A stretch of 64,000 bases of DNA from NCBI GenBank assembly GCA_964017185.1, contig OZ024883.1, positions 38,866,395 through 38,930,394 on the forward strand. The letters are read 5' to 3'. Numbering within the stretch: position 1 is the first letter of the stretch; each line of letters begins with the position of its first letter. The DNA is from Rugalucina vietnamica. Lineage: Eukaryota > Mollusca > Bivalvia > Lucinida > Lucinidae. The notes under the pieces are model-generated. The model worked only from the letters and a program-made list of their open reading frames with translations, was not told the origin of the DNA and did not search any database. A program made the translations under genes and the position numbers. Below, piece after piece: positions 33,701 through 42,667 of the stretch.

Positions 33701-35521
33701 CTCTAACGTTACTAACTGATCAATGGTTACATCTGCAATCACTTTTAGGGTTTTTGGAAACAAAATATTGTTTTTTGTTTTAAATTTGACATTTACTGAT
33801 CATGGTTACAGAGTTTGCTACTGTAGGTCAGTGCGGTTACGCTCACGACATTAAGCATACGTAATCGACATTGAAGCTCAACCGGTTGCAATTTGACGTT
33901 TAAATATTGTTTTCATATAAGATGCTCAGTTATACCACAGACTTGCATTACAAAGCATGTTTTTAGTAACCCAAAGTATTTGTTGCGTTTGTTTATTCTT
34001 TAAGTATATAAAAAGAAGGTTGTCTACAAATATAGCGAATCGATTATCATTATAGCTTTTTCGTCATTCTGGTAATTCCCATGTAAATGTTCAGCAAAAA
34101 GTACCCGAAATTCCAAGTGAGTGGAGGCTGACTGAGGCATGAAACAAACATCAAAAGTTTGGTTCCAGACATGTAGGCATATTCGTCAAGCCTATTTAAA
34201 ATATGACGGCAAAGCATCGACTATCGTGAATTTAAACCCCGATTTTCGCATTTCTTACTGATGCGTTTGGACTTTACCTGAAGTTATTTTTCTTTCATGC
34301 TGACATGCATTAAATTACGTATAGGTTACGTGATAAATCATACCATTGCACTTCGCAAGCCATTTTTGAAGCCGGTGGTGCCCACGTATGAGCTACTTTC
34401 AATCACGTGAACGAGATCCACGTCACGTTTATTTTCTCTAAGGACGTCTTCCAAGCCTCGTTCTGGTCCATCTGAACGGTCACATGATGGTCTTCTTGAT
34501 AGTATCCATGGTGGTCTCTCTTGTGGTCTCCATGGTGGTCTCCATCTCCACCTCCGTCCACTAGCTGCGAACAAATTTGGTCCATTTTTAATTTGCTAAA
34601 TATCACTTTGATTAGTCTATTCCACATCAGGATTGATTCTGGTTTGTTGTCTCTAACACAGATGAGTCGCCGCGTTTTGCAGCTCTACTGCTAGCATATG
34701 TCCAACAACAACATCACCAGACTTGTGTTGGTTAAACCCCACATGATCGCCGACATGTTTGTTTAGAACGTTCAAAAGTCATGCGGTTTGTTCTTGTTTT
34801 TTCATCGTCCAAATTGTCCTTATTCTTATGAGAAAGAAAGGTCTGGTTATTCTTCAATTGCGTGAATGCATTTCTCTTGTTCTTTGTTTATATCCACGAA
34901 GGTTTACCCTACCTGTTGGAACTTTAGACAGGCTAATCTCTGCACCTTACATTACGATTTTTGTTGTGGGCTCCCAACAAGAAAGTCAACCTAAACATGC
35001 TTTTGTAATTTGCCTTCGTTCTTGCCGGTACCAATTAAGCGTGGCAACATAAACTTACAATTTCACCAATATCAGTGTGTGTGTCAGACTTTCTGATTCT
35101 AATTGCCTAGAAATACCACTGAAATATATTGATTTTTAAGTTTTGTGTCGGCTCTCTGAATGGGGTGGCAAATAGTGCTGTAAAATCATGTAGTAAGATT
35201 AAGCTTTGGCATATGAAGGTTAGATAGTCCATCACGAAAACATGTCCGTGTAATGTATACCCCATTGAACCCTACTTTTATATAGCAAAACTGGGGCATG
35301 CAGTGGTATACATATTTGTCTTATTTTTGCTCCAAAACATAGATTGTGGGTACTCGATAGAACAACCTCAATCTATATTTTTGAGCATGGGCAAGATTTC
35401 GTAATGTAAATTAGACACTTGAATCATGCAATGACGCAGGTCTGGCTTTAAGAAAAAGAGACATACCTCCCGCTTGTGACAAGAGGACGCCTAAACACAA
35501 GAGTGCTAGGCAGATCGTCAT
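22412..35521 (-). CDS. Secreted single-vWA-domain protein, copy B (5 exons, 275 aa)
   Basis: Exons at 35521-35467, 34564-34344, 26797-26629, 23391-23212 and 22614-22412 join with GT..AG borders and phases identical to copy A, giving 828 bases. Signal peptide MTICLALLCLGVLLSQAG; Arg/Trp/Pro-rich residues 19-46; vWA from about 68. It shares with copy A the non-canonical motif VIESSSYVG (in place of DxSxS), VAIGEAL (in place of TxTGxAL) and WLYSSG (in place of TDG). The C-terminus has an eight-residue insertion (DDFSGPGPVEPK region) relative to copy A. Intron 2 is swollen by a 7.16-kb TA-flanked element, and intron 1 carries a hairpin MITE absent from copy A. Same-strand tandem position indicates local duplication. 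The acceptor six bases before the ATG again implies an upstream non-coding exon. Extracellular function is inferred. Confidence 0.85.
23212..23391 (-). CDS. vWA gene B, exon with vWA helix and central strand
   Basis: 180 bp, exactly the length of the copy A exon, between acceptor CATTGCAG and donor GTAATG. Encodes GQNVAIGEALRMAKFEL and KTVWLYSSGINNAGEIDPIE. Confidence 0.86.
23620..24415. mobile_element. Tandem-core element with microsatellite tail (pearl-like)
   Basis: Four units of about 170-180 bp share CCTAGATTTTGACCTCTAGC, CCCACCCCC-GGCATGGACCC and AACCCTATAGGGTACCTA, starting near 23645, 23817, 23988 and 24168. The last is followed by ACGAACGGACAAACAGACGA and then directly by an AGT microsatellite. 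Core tandem repeats plus a terminal microsatellite resemble bivalve pearl elements (inference). In intron 3 of vWA gene B. Confidence 0.6.
24412..24650. repeat. AGT/ACT/AGA trinucleotide microsatellite
   Basis: (AGT)n, (ACT)n, (AGC)n and (AGA)n blocks; ACT and AGT blocks are mutually inverted at 24428-24485. Confidence 0.95.
24945..25866. repeat. Minisatellite of about 125-bp units in two inverted arms
   Basis: The right arm (25375-25866) has about four units with GACAACGTCGACAAGATCGC, TTCGGATGGCTAAATGTC, ATTTCCCATAG and CTCAGTATTGGCGAGCC. The left arm (24945-25265) has the reverse complement (GGCAATCTTGTCGACGTTGT, ATGGGAAATTGAGATT). The spacer is about 25266-25374. Architecture matches the inverted minisatellite at 11.1-11.8 kb but with unrelated sequence. 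Confidence 0.8.
25985..26100. other. Intronic sequence with residual AGT/AGC repeats
   Basis: Short degenerate trinucleotide patches only; no gene. Confidence 0.4.
26418..26537. repeat. Imperfect inverted repeat, fold-back
   Basis: AATATATCACTGTTTG-CGGTCAGTTGTA at left pairs with TACAACTGACC-CCAAACAGTGATATATT at right. The apex around 26462-26490 (ATCACTCGCGCTGCGCC) is also partly palindromic. A related word, CAGTGATATATTGAGTAATA, is at 26108. Confidence 0.7.
26530..26606. repeat. AGT microsatellite beside gene B exon 3
   Basis: (AGT)n with AGC interruptions, 23 bases below the exon 3 donor, at the same place as in gene A. Confidence 0.95.
26629..26797 (-). CDS. vWA gene B, exon with vWA strands 2-3
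   Basis: 169 bp (one codon shorter than copy A) between acceptor TTTTCAG and donor GTAATA. Encodes IAIDQLRPIAADKSRVALIR and HYNLGDYNNLFDVLWHL. As in copy A, an AGT microsatellite begins about 23 bases past the donor. Confidence 0.86.
27290..29220. other. Left interior of the 7.16-kb element
   Basis: AT-rich sequence without long frames. The word GACAGGACA(C/T)TTTT occurs twice (about 27799 and 27964), but no recognisable gene or transposase remnant is present. Confidence 0.45.
29975..30275 (+). repeat. GGTACAAGTAGGCAA dispersed repeat
   Basis: About 300 bp: GGTACAAGCAGGCAATGATC at the start, CCGAGGTGGGCAAAACTAAA, AAGCCGAGTGAGCAG, ACAGAAGTATCGCCTTGGAA at the end. SINE- or MITE-like. Other copies at 31690, 39717, 41304 and 46419. 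Confidence 0.8.
30737..30801. repeat. TTTA microsatellite
   Basis: Perfect (TTTA)n of about 16 units. Confidence 0.97.
30805..31685. other. Interior of the nested element, no gene seen
   Basis: Only short open frames (for example 31161-31370), none with motifs. Confidence 0.4.
31690..32010 (-). repeat. GGTACAAGTAGGCAA dispersed repeat, inverted copy
   Basis: Reverse complement of the family: AAGCCCGCCAGTTATG, CCAAGGCGATACTTCTGTGG, TAACTGAGTGGCCACCTAGT, ending TTGCCTACTTGTACC. Stands inverted to the copy at 29975. Confidence 0.8.
32641..33905. other. Cluster of ACGT / GACGTT words
   Basis: I count 27 ACGT tetramers in about 1.27 kb, mostly in AACGTCA/TGACGTT context, several times the density expected at this base composition. 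They lie near the right end of the 7.16-kb element and could be repeated protein-binding sites. Confidence 0.5.
33284..33523. mobile_element. 240-bp MITE with CCCAGTTGTTCAAA ends and a 46-bp hairpin
   Basis: Inverted ends CCCAGTTGTTCAAA and TTTGAACAACTGGG. The centre 33349-33447 is a palindrome with 46-bp arms and one mismatch (ACAAATACACTGTTATTTTT at the base, GAGAATCCTTTG at the loop). A second small palindrome ACTAACGACGTCGTTAGT lies near the left end. No target duplication evident. Nested in the 7.16-kb element. Confidence 0.78.
34344..34564 (-). CDS. vWA gene B, exon with Arg/Trp-rich segment and vWA strand 1
   Basis: 221 bp between acceptor GTTCGCAG and donor GTATGA. The coding frame reads GRRWRWRPPWRPQERPPW, then DVDLVHVIESSSYVGTTGF. 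The +1 frame of the same DNA reads a His/Gly/Asp repeat (GGGDGDHHGDHKRDHHG) but hits a stop after the vWA start. Confidence 0.85.
35230..35406 (-). mobile_element. Hairpin MITE, internally shortened, with paralogous empty site
   Basis: Left CATCACGAAAACATGTCCGTG, right GGGCAAGATTTCGTAATG; the central palindrome is truncated. It splits GGTTAGATAGTC and TAAATTAGACAC, which are contiguous in intron 1 of gene A (14730-14752). By that comparison the insertion added no flanking duplication. Confidence 0.85.
35467..35521 (-). CDS. vWA gene B, exon with start codon and signal peptide
   Basis: Encodes MTICLALLCLGVLLSQAG plus one base, donor GTATGT. 55 bp, as in copy A, with the same acceptor spacing before the ATG (CTTCAG|GGTAGCATG). 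Confidence 0.83.
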
Positions 35522-35743
35522 GCTACCCTGAAGATGAAAAATACATTCTTAAAACATACAGTAATGTACGACCAAGATTATTTTAAAAGTAAAAATGAAT
35601 TCATATACTCGTACACGGTATTGTCTTGCTTTTTAAGCATTTCAATATAAGGATAAATATCAGAAAAGAACATGATTCTATATACATGTATAATGTACTA
35701 CGCGAAGAGAGACCCCTCCCGCTGTGATGAAGAACTTAGATTG

Positions 35744-35943
35744 CATTACGAAACCATGTCCATGCAATATACATAGATTTTTAAAGTTGTAAAAAATGAA
35801 ATGTTTTGTAGATATTTTAACGAGTACCCACAATCTATGTTTTGAGCAAAAATAAGAAAAATATCAAGTACTTTCTACTGAAATGTTTCATTTTTTACAA
35901 CTTTAAAAATCTCTGTATATTGCATGGGCATGTTTTCGTAATG
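35744..35943. mobile_element. Hairpin MITE, shortened form with two like arms
   Basis: CATTACGAAACCATGTCCATG at left and CATGGGCATGTTTTCGTAATG at right. Both outer arms are of the CAATATACA-AGATTTTTAAA type, giving about 75-bp TIRs; the central hairpin is reduced to one half (ACGAGTACCCACAATCTATG). Confidence 0.82.
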
Positions 35944-35949
35944 CTTTTG

Positions 35950-37479
35950 ATATTCAAACCACTTAGTTTGTTACCCTAAAGTAGTGCGGTAGTCTAGTTT
36001 GTTGAATTATTTATCAATGATAAGCAAAGATGAGTACGAGGCAAATTTGAGATAATTCGAGTCCAATCCAATGATCTGCAAAGGCTGTAACTTGAATAAT
36101 GCTACCTGGATTTTCTTGTTGACGAATCAACATAATTATCATTCATTATATTACTCGTCTTTTAATTGATTTTGATTCTGAATTTTCTTCTCGAGGTGAT
36201 TGTGTTGTTATGACAGCCATTTTGTTCGCAAAGAATTCTTTATCTAGCTATGGCGTTTCTTGTTGAAGTCTCGTCTACATCACTGTTCCCACCGTTTTGA
36301 CATTTTAAAAATTGGCCCCTTGTAGTGTTATGGTAGCAATTTTGTTTGCCAGCACCTTATAACAAAACCTGAGATTTTGTGTTAAGGTCTCAACTTTTAC
36401 AATAATTAAATATTTTCCGTCTTTTAAAACATTTTGATTCAAAGAAAATGTGTTTCATGTCAGTCATTTTGTTTGCATAAGAATAAATTAAATCGAACGT
36501 GAATTAGCCACTTTACAGAAGTGAAAAGACAGTTTTTAGTCGATTGCAAAGAAATTTTCACGTCGGAGACAAGACATAAGATACAAGATACAAAAAATTT
36601 TATTTCACGTCGGTTTTTGAATAACAAATAACATTAGCTCGTACAGCTATTTACCGACAAACATAAGTAGAATACCAAATGTTAAAAAGCTGTAATAATT
36701 AAGAATTATCAGTATCATAATATTTAAATATATGCGGTAAATTTAAAACATTGAAAGCACATGCAACTGTACGTAAAACATGCAAATATTAACATATATA
36801 CAAACAAAGGTAGATCAGCTAGAAATCCCATTTGAGTTACATAAAACAAAGTATATAATTATAAAAAGAATCACAGATGTACATGTACATCATCGAAAAA
36901 TATTAATCAAATATTGTATATATAATATGAAGCACAAAATACAAATTGAATGAGCATAAATATTATGAGCTTAAAGTATATGAATTATTAGACTAAGATA
37001 ATGCTTAAAAAAGTACCGATGCTGGTGCCTTTCCCTGCTGTTCGGGCACACGAGCCTGGGAAAGGCAACAGCACTAGGTACGTAGTTTGTCCGGAAAGTT
37101 CGTAGACACCATTAATATTTTCAACAGGAAAAGAAATGCAGCCAAAATGAATATATATGGGTTTGTAAAAATATTTCATGAATACATAGATGAATTTTTT
37201 TGAAAATCTGGCCAACACGACATCTACTACAGCCGTTTCTGTGCACCTCCCTGTCCGGGAGCGGGGCAAGGCTTTCCTTGGAGGTTTGGTTCCGTGCTTT
37301 CTTTCCCGTCTGGTGTCTTTAAACCGTGTTTATCAATTTATGGACCTCCGTATCCTACATTGCCCAGGAACAGTTTAACTAGGATAATGTGACGTTCTAA
37401 CCTGATCTAAGCTGTTGACGTAAATATAAAGCATTTCAGTAATCAAGCAAAAAAAATAAAATAAGATTTGCTACACTAC
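35950..37479. other. Region downstream of the unknown two-exon gene, no gene recognised
   Basis: AT-rich. 36100-36500 repeats words such as ATTTTGTTTGC and CAGCCATTTTGTT. An open frame at 36988-37269 (minus) has no clear domain; it could be 3-prime sequence of the gene with exons at 37480-38042. Confidence 0.35.
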
Positions 37480-37547
37480 CTGCATCCAATATGTTACCAG
37501 TGAGAAAACCTCCAAACAGACTGACGATCATGCGAACTCCCCAAGAT
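37480..37547 (-). CDS. Predicted internal exon of an unrecognised gene
   Basis: 68 bp between acceptor CTCACACAG and donor GTAGTG. It is joined in phase to the exon at 37968-38042, giving YVTGKESWGVRMIVSLFGG and FLTGNILDAG. A hydrophobic, glycine-rich stretch suggests a membrane segment. I do not recognise the family. Matching phases and splice consensus on both exons support a real gene; flanking exons were not found. Confidence 0.45.
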
Positions 37548-37967
37548 CTGTGTGAGGCATTTGTTAGTGAATATTTGTAGACATTTCCTTATTGGCTTAA
37601 ACGTTTTGACCAGAGGCATATTCATGTTTCTTTCTTGGAATAATTGCAAATATCTCTTGGGGCATTTCCTTGTTTATTTGAAATCGTTTGTTACGTGTAT
37701 ACGTGCGTTTTATCAAGAGAGATGAATTTCGCAAAATTTAAATGGAAGTAAGTACAATGTACACTACAGAGTGGTTAATAAATACAGAGCCTGAGTATAC
37801 CTAATATAAGTATACCTAAAAAGCAATAAAGCCAAGTCTTAAGAAAGAAAATAAAATTTAAAGGTCCAGGAATTACTACACTTAAATTAGAAATCCCAAC
37901 TCAGACACCAAACGGGAAAGGCATCGCCAAATGTTTACTATCACGCATGAAAAGCACGATTACTTAC

Positions 37968-38042
37968 TCTTTCCCAGTGACGTATGTTGCCTGTATGAAA
38001 TCGCAGATACTACCAGTTTGACGAAAATATCTGTGACGATTT
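37968..38042 (-). CDS. Predicted internal exon of an unrecognised gene, upstream of 37480-37547
   Basis: 75 bp between acceptor ATTTTGCAG and a strong donor GTAAGT. Encodes RHRYFRQTGSICDFIQATYV in the only frame open across both exons; its terminal two bases complete a Glu codon with the first base of the next exon. Confidence 0.45.
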
Positions 38043-38839
38043 CTGCAAAATAATTTTAATGACTCTGAGTCCCTGAACCCTGAAACCTACCTGAATGAAT
38101 ATTTTTAAAAGACGAGAAACAACATAAAACCATAAAATAATAGTAATGATAATGATAATAATAATGATAAAAGAAGGAATTATCCGGTGTCAATGATTAC
38201 ACACTTTAAGCTGGGAAAGCGCAGTGGACAGTCACTTACTGGTCAGGTTTGGATTACAAGCGCTACATGTTTTCCGATATTTTTTTTTATTCTTTTGGCT
38301 GATTCTAGTAATATTTTCTGGAAAAGTTCTAAACTTCACTCTAAATCCATTGGTAGTGTTCATCAATCCATAAGCGGTTTATATTTGAAATCATAATCGC
38401 CTGAGGGCTTTTTCTATATGTAGTTTTTAAGCAAAATACCTTGCCGTGGGCTGTCACATGAGTTCGAACATTGAAAAACTCACGTAGGCATGTAATTTCT
38501 TAAATACCTTTTAAATTCTGTTCACACAAGAAAGAAAGCATGATTGAAAATCTAAAGATGCTTTGTGAAGTGCTGCCGTGATACATACATGAGTTGTGAA
38601 CCGCAAAAACTTTCTGATGCGAGACCGAAGACGAAGTCCATCGTCGGCTATACCGCTAAATTGATAGTGCGATCTCAGTACATGTACTTTCTAAACTCAA
38701 TATCCTAAAACGTTAAAATCAGTCCTCCAACATTCTTCGTAATGCGCGGTCCAAGTCTCTTGACCAAAAGCCTACTAGAACAGTGTCGGTGCCGACATGA
38801 CTGATAAATGTGTTGAATGTATGGGGAGTTAGACCAAAA

Positions 38840-39240
38840 ACAGATGATATATATTGCTATTACTGCAGCTGGTGTTGTGCCGTGTGGCGGCCCTAAAAAG
38901 TCTCCCCGTACATCATCCATAGTGCAGATTATATTTTTCTTTTGATCCTTTGGGATCAGTGAATATATTTGGAGTATTTCAAATATATTATTTGTTAAGA
39001 ATCATCTTCTTAACTGTATTTTGATTATTTGGCCCCTTTGGGATTATGAGTCTTTGATTTAGACTACACAGATGTAAATTATTGAAATTGCAGCAAAAAT
39101 GTCTGCTTTCACTGCCAGTTTTGTAAAGGGCCACTGATGAAGGTTCGTTACCCGAAATTGTACAATATGGCCCATCTTCTCGCTTTGAATGTTTTACTGC
39201 TTCCAAAGGATCTAACAATTATTTTTATTCACAACAAATA
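38840..39240 (-). repeat. Single inverted monomer of the 379-bp family
   Basis: Matches the array unit in reverse complement (GCAGCTGGTGTTGTGCCGTG, AAAAAGTCTCCCCGTACATC, ACTGATGAAGGTTCGTTACC). Inserted in Gypsy relic 2. Confidence 0.85.
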
Positions 39241-39716
39241 CCCCGAAATGGAGCGTACGTATAGAAATTTGGAGAAGCGCGATAGGAAAATCATTTTTTT
39301 TCGGGGAGCCGACTGGATCAGATGCAAGGCAAAAAATGCATTAGTAACGGGTTGATCATGGCTCTGCCAGCTGCTCATCGACCTTGCTCGGAACCATGTT
39401 GGGACCGACGAGACAGTCCTATTTGAATACAAGATATTCCATCTAGTGAGCGGGGTAATTTCTTTAAGCAATTTTAAGGCTTAATCCGGCAAAGACCTCG
39501 GAGTCCCTGATTTTGATAAAGCACTGTACCTAATCCAGTGTTTGGTGCGTTGGTGTGCAATTTGGAAGGCTGGTTGTAGTCTGCATATGCGAGGACTAGC
39601 GGATTGGATAGCTTCTCCTTAGGTTTGTCAAAAGTTATGTATCCGTCCATAACGTAACGAAAGGGCATCCTGTAAATTGAAGAATCCCAGGGTGAAGTTT
39701 TATGGAATTTTAAAAA

Positions 39717-40020
39717 AGGTACAAGTAGGCAACGATAGGAAAAAAAAACGCAATCAGAAAAAGATTCCCACTCCAAAACCCGAGGTGGGAAAAACTAAAC
39801 CAATAATCAGGTACTTATATCATGAAAACATATCGTAAGCCGAATGAGCACAAATAGGTGGCCACTCAGTTACCTAAACTTAACTAAAATATGATAACAT
39901 ACAGCACAAAACATTTTAAACTTCAAGACATAAAACAATAAGAACCACCACAGAAGTTTCACCTTGGGATGATCAGTAATATAATTACTGGCGGGCTTAA
40001 ATCGATTTACATGGCCATAA
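39717..40020 (+). repeat. GGTACAAGTAGGCAA dispersed repeat in Gypsy relic 2
   Basis: Starts GGTACAAGTAGGCAACGATA, ends near GATGATCAGTAATATAATTA and CTGGCGGGCTTAAATCG. It lies just past GGAATTTTAAA, a word that is uninterrupted at 18188 in Gypsy relic 1. Confidence 0.82.
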
Positions 40021-40029
40021 CCTCACCCT

Positions 40030-40500
40030 CAGCTTCTGCAGTTGTTCACAATATGTAGTTAGTTGTTCGGTCTTCGAGGTGAATCTCTAACTAGTCAATA
40101 AATCATCATGGACGAACAAAATAATCATGATAAACTCCATGATGAATCAAAAACGAGGACTCACAGATTGGGTAAGCTGCCCGACGATGGAGATCCCTGG
40201 GTGCCCAATAACTTACTTACTCCGGAGCAAAAGAAAAACCCCAGTTGAACCCCGATGGGCCAATCAACAGACGAGAAGCTCCGGCCCCAACCAACTAAAA
40301 TGAATAGCTTTATGTCTGGGCCATCATAAAGTCTGCACCCGACCCATCGGCGTGCTGCATAGTTATCAACCATGGTTGGGTTAAAAATTAAGCATGCAGA
40401 CTGTCGCATAGCATTAAAGTTATTTCCTATACGTCTGTAACGCGTAATGATTTTAGTGAATTAAAAACAACAATCATTCCGTCCTACAAGTTTCTTAAAT
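40030..40500. other. Internal segment of Gypsy relic 2, no domain recognised
   Basis: A 47-codon frame (40108-40251, MDEQNNHDKLHDESKTRTHR start) is open on the plus strand but has no partner exon or motif. Confidence 0.3.
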
Positions 40501-41303
40501 TTGGTAACCAAGTCATAAAAGTTAAAGCTGTTTTAAATCAACATCCACTACGACAATCAAGTTAGAAAAGTATTTATCTTCTGTAAGTAGGTGTAGTGAG
40601 TCTTCAACGCGAGGTATGGCGTAGGTATCTTTAATTAGTTGTTTGTTGCTGAGTTCTAAACGAATACCTCCGTCTTTCTTTCGTACTGTCACGACACTAG
40701 ATGTGTACAGACTACTGCTTTTCACAGATGCCATCTGTGTTGAACATCTCATGAAAATGCTCTCGGACTTTTTCTATCAGAGTAGGCGGTATTCTTCTAT
40801 GCGGTTCTTTTAAGGGATAGTCGTTAGTTTTATCTATCCGGGGCTACACTAACGTTGTTTTGCCTACATGTATGTTGGTCTCTTCTTGCGAACAGTTGTG
40901 CTGCATTTCGTTTTGTGCCCCAGACACTTTTGTATGGTCGAGATTAATTCCATCTGGAAAAAGTATCTATTTTTTCTGTTGGTTGGCTGATAGGGTTATT
41001 ATGTCAAGATGACTCAATATCGTTACCTCTTGCAACTCATACATGAAAAAATGCAGCGACATTCTCAGTATTTTGGCGGATATTCTAATGTATATAAAAC
41101 TCGGATAGTGTAACAGTTTGGTAATGTTGGGTTGCTTTTTCATTTGTTGACTTGACGTATATGGCGTATCTATTTTGTAGAGATTTGAACGCAGCTTTCC
41201 GTCTTTCGGGAACCATGCCTGTGTATGAGGTGCCAAACCCAGCCCATATATAGCCGAAACACGGCGTTTCTCCTCCATCTATTCCATATAGCGTATCCGA
41301 AAA

Positions 41304-41605
41304 GATACAAGTAGGCAATGGTCAGGAAATTGCGCAATCAGAGAGAAATTCCTACTCCACAAACCGAGAAAAAACTAAAATGACACTTAGGTTCTTATAT
41401 CAAGAAAACATATCGTAAGCCGAGTGAGCAGCTATTCCCCAATAGACGGCAACTCAGTTACCCGAACTTAACTAAACTATGGAAACGTACTTAAGGCTCA
41501 AACAGAACAAACATTCTACTCCAAAACACAAAACAATTAGAAACAAAACAGAAGTATCGCATTGAAACGATCAGTAATATAAAATTACTGGGAAGCTTAT
41601 TGATA
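41304..41605 (+). repeat. GGTACAAGTAGGCAA dispersed repeat
   Basis: Starts GATACAAGTAGGCAATGGTC; contains TAAGCCGAGTGAGCAGCTAT and AACAGAAGTATCGCATTGAA. Confidence 0.8.
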
Positions 41606-41784
41606 TTTTAAGTAATTGTACCATTTACAAAGTGCTTAAGTTGGTAGCATATTTGTACCAGTATTAATGCATTGTGACGCTTTGGCAAGTGTTATCAAAG
41701 GGATATAACAAAATTCGAGTTATTTGCAATAGATGGCGAAGTGAAGGTTGTTGTCGATACACAAGATAAGTCCAAAATATATGA

Positions 41785-42063
41785 TATTACGAAAACATGC
41801 CCATGTACTATACAAATTTTTCTTGAGTTGTAAAAATTGAAAAATTTCAGTAGAAAAGTTTTGATATTTTTCTTAGTTTTGCTCCAAAACATAGATTGTG
41901 GATACACGTTAGAACGCCTCGGCGAGGCGGTTCTAACGAGTACCCACAATCTATGTTTTGGAGCAAAATTAAGAAAAATAGTTATACCCCTGCATACCCC
42001 AGTTTTGCTATACAAAAGTGGGGTATAAGGGGGCAAACATTACACGCACATGTTTATCTGATG
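41785..42063 (+). mobile_element. Hairpin MITE (CATTACGAAAAC family)
   Basis: Left TATTACGAAAACATGCCCATG, right CACGCACATGTTTATCTGATG, central palindrome about 41876-41980 with the shared TACACGTT/AACGAGTA mismatch. Confidence 0.87.
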
Positions 42064-42383
42064 ACAAAGATATCCTACAATAATAATAAGTACATTTAGG
42101 GGACCTAGCTTAATTAAACCCAGCGGTGAAAGTGGGTCATTCCTTGTCCTAAATGCTGTGATGCCCAGGTCCCATTTAGGACAAACATGTGTCCTAGATT
42201 GGTCACATTAACATGGTTGGAGATTTATAAAGGTCACCTATTTTCCTACTTACTTCAAAACAGCTCGTTCGAAAAGATTGACACAGATGAAGACAAATTA
42301 ATAAATGAATTGCATTGCCGTAACACAAATTATATAGATAATTAGAAAGACATCATCCTGGCAACACATTTTAGTTTCGAATC

Positions 42384-42385
<2 letters not shown>

Positions 42386-42428
<43 letters not shown>

Positions 42429-42608
42429 CAAACATGAAATAATCTTATTTCCATTTTTTAATTAAATGAGTTGCGCATGCTACCTATATCGCAGTAATAG
42501 TAACAGCTTTACCAAGATAAACCATAAAATATACAGCCCAAGATATTGTCACAGGTAGTAAGACAATGCATTGTTTTTATTTATTTTTTCTAATTACAAT
42601 AATTAACA

Positions 42609-42663
<55 letters not shown>
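42386..42663. repeat. Two long poly(T) tracts
   Basis: T runs at 42386-42428 (43 bases) and 42614-42663 (50 bases), 185 bp apart. They could be the poly(A) tails of two retroposed sequences on the minus strand, though no bodies are recognisable. Confidence 0.85.

Positions 42664-42667
<4 letters not shown>

Larger units (their letters stand above)
27117..34274. mobile_element. 7.16-kb TA-flanked inverted-repeat element in intron 2 of vWA gene B
   Basis: Left end AAGTCCAAACGCATATATAA and the reverse complement of the right end AAGTCCAAACGCATCAGTAA match at 29 of 33 positions, continuing GAAAYGCGAAAAT. TA flanks both sides (27115-27116 and 34275-34276). The matching intron of gene A reads CTGAACTACCTGAATC (about 12605-12620) with a single TA, exactly the expected empty site. 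TA duplication and short TIRs fit a Tc1/mariner-like or other TA-targeting DNA element. I find no transposase in the interior, so it is probably non-autonomous and carries nested insertions (29222-32596, 33284-33523). Confidence 0.78.
38400..41300 (-). pseudogene. Gypsy-type retrotransposon relic, copy 2
   Basis: Minus-strand order from 41300 down: protease-linker stretch (LRSNLYKIDTPYTSSQQMKK, about 41130-41200); FPDGINLDHTKVSGAQNEMQ (about 40895-40955); PLKEPHRRIPPTLIEKVREH (about 40755-40820); reverse transcriptase start SVVTVRKKDGGIRLELSNKQ and YAIPRVEDSLHLL (40560-40700); RNase H VLAYADYNQPSKLHTNAPNT with GLGTVLYQNQG (about 39520-39600). A frameshift separates EMFNTDGIC from the RT motif and the RNase H HTDAS motif reads HTNAP, so it is dead. 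Region 38410-38660 matches 17135-17440 of copy 1. Repeats are inserted at 38840, 39717 and 41304. Confidence 0.75.

Noticed and set aside
40108..40251. 47-codon frame starting MDEQNNHDKLHDESK
   Set aside because: Protein-like composition, but no motif, partner exon or homology that I can name; inside a Gypsy relic.
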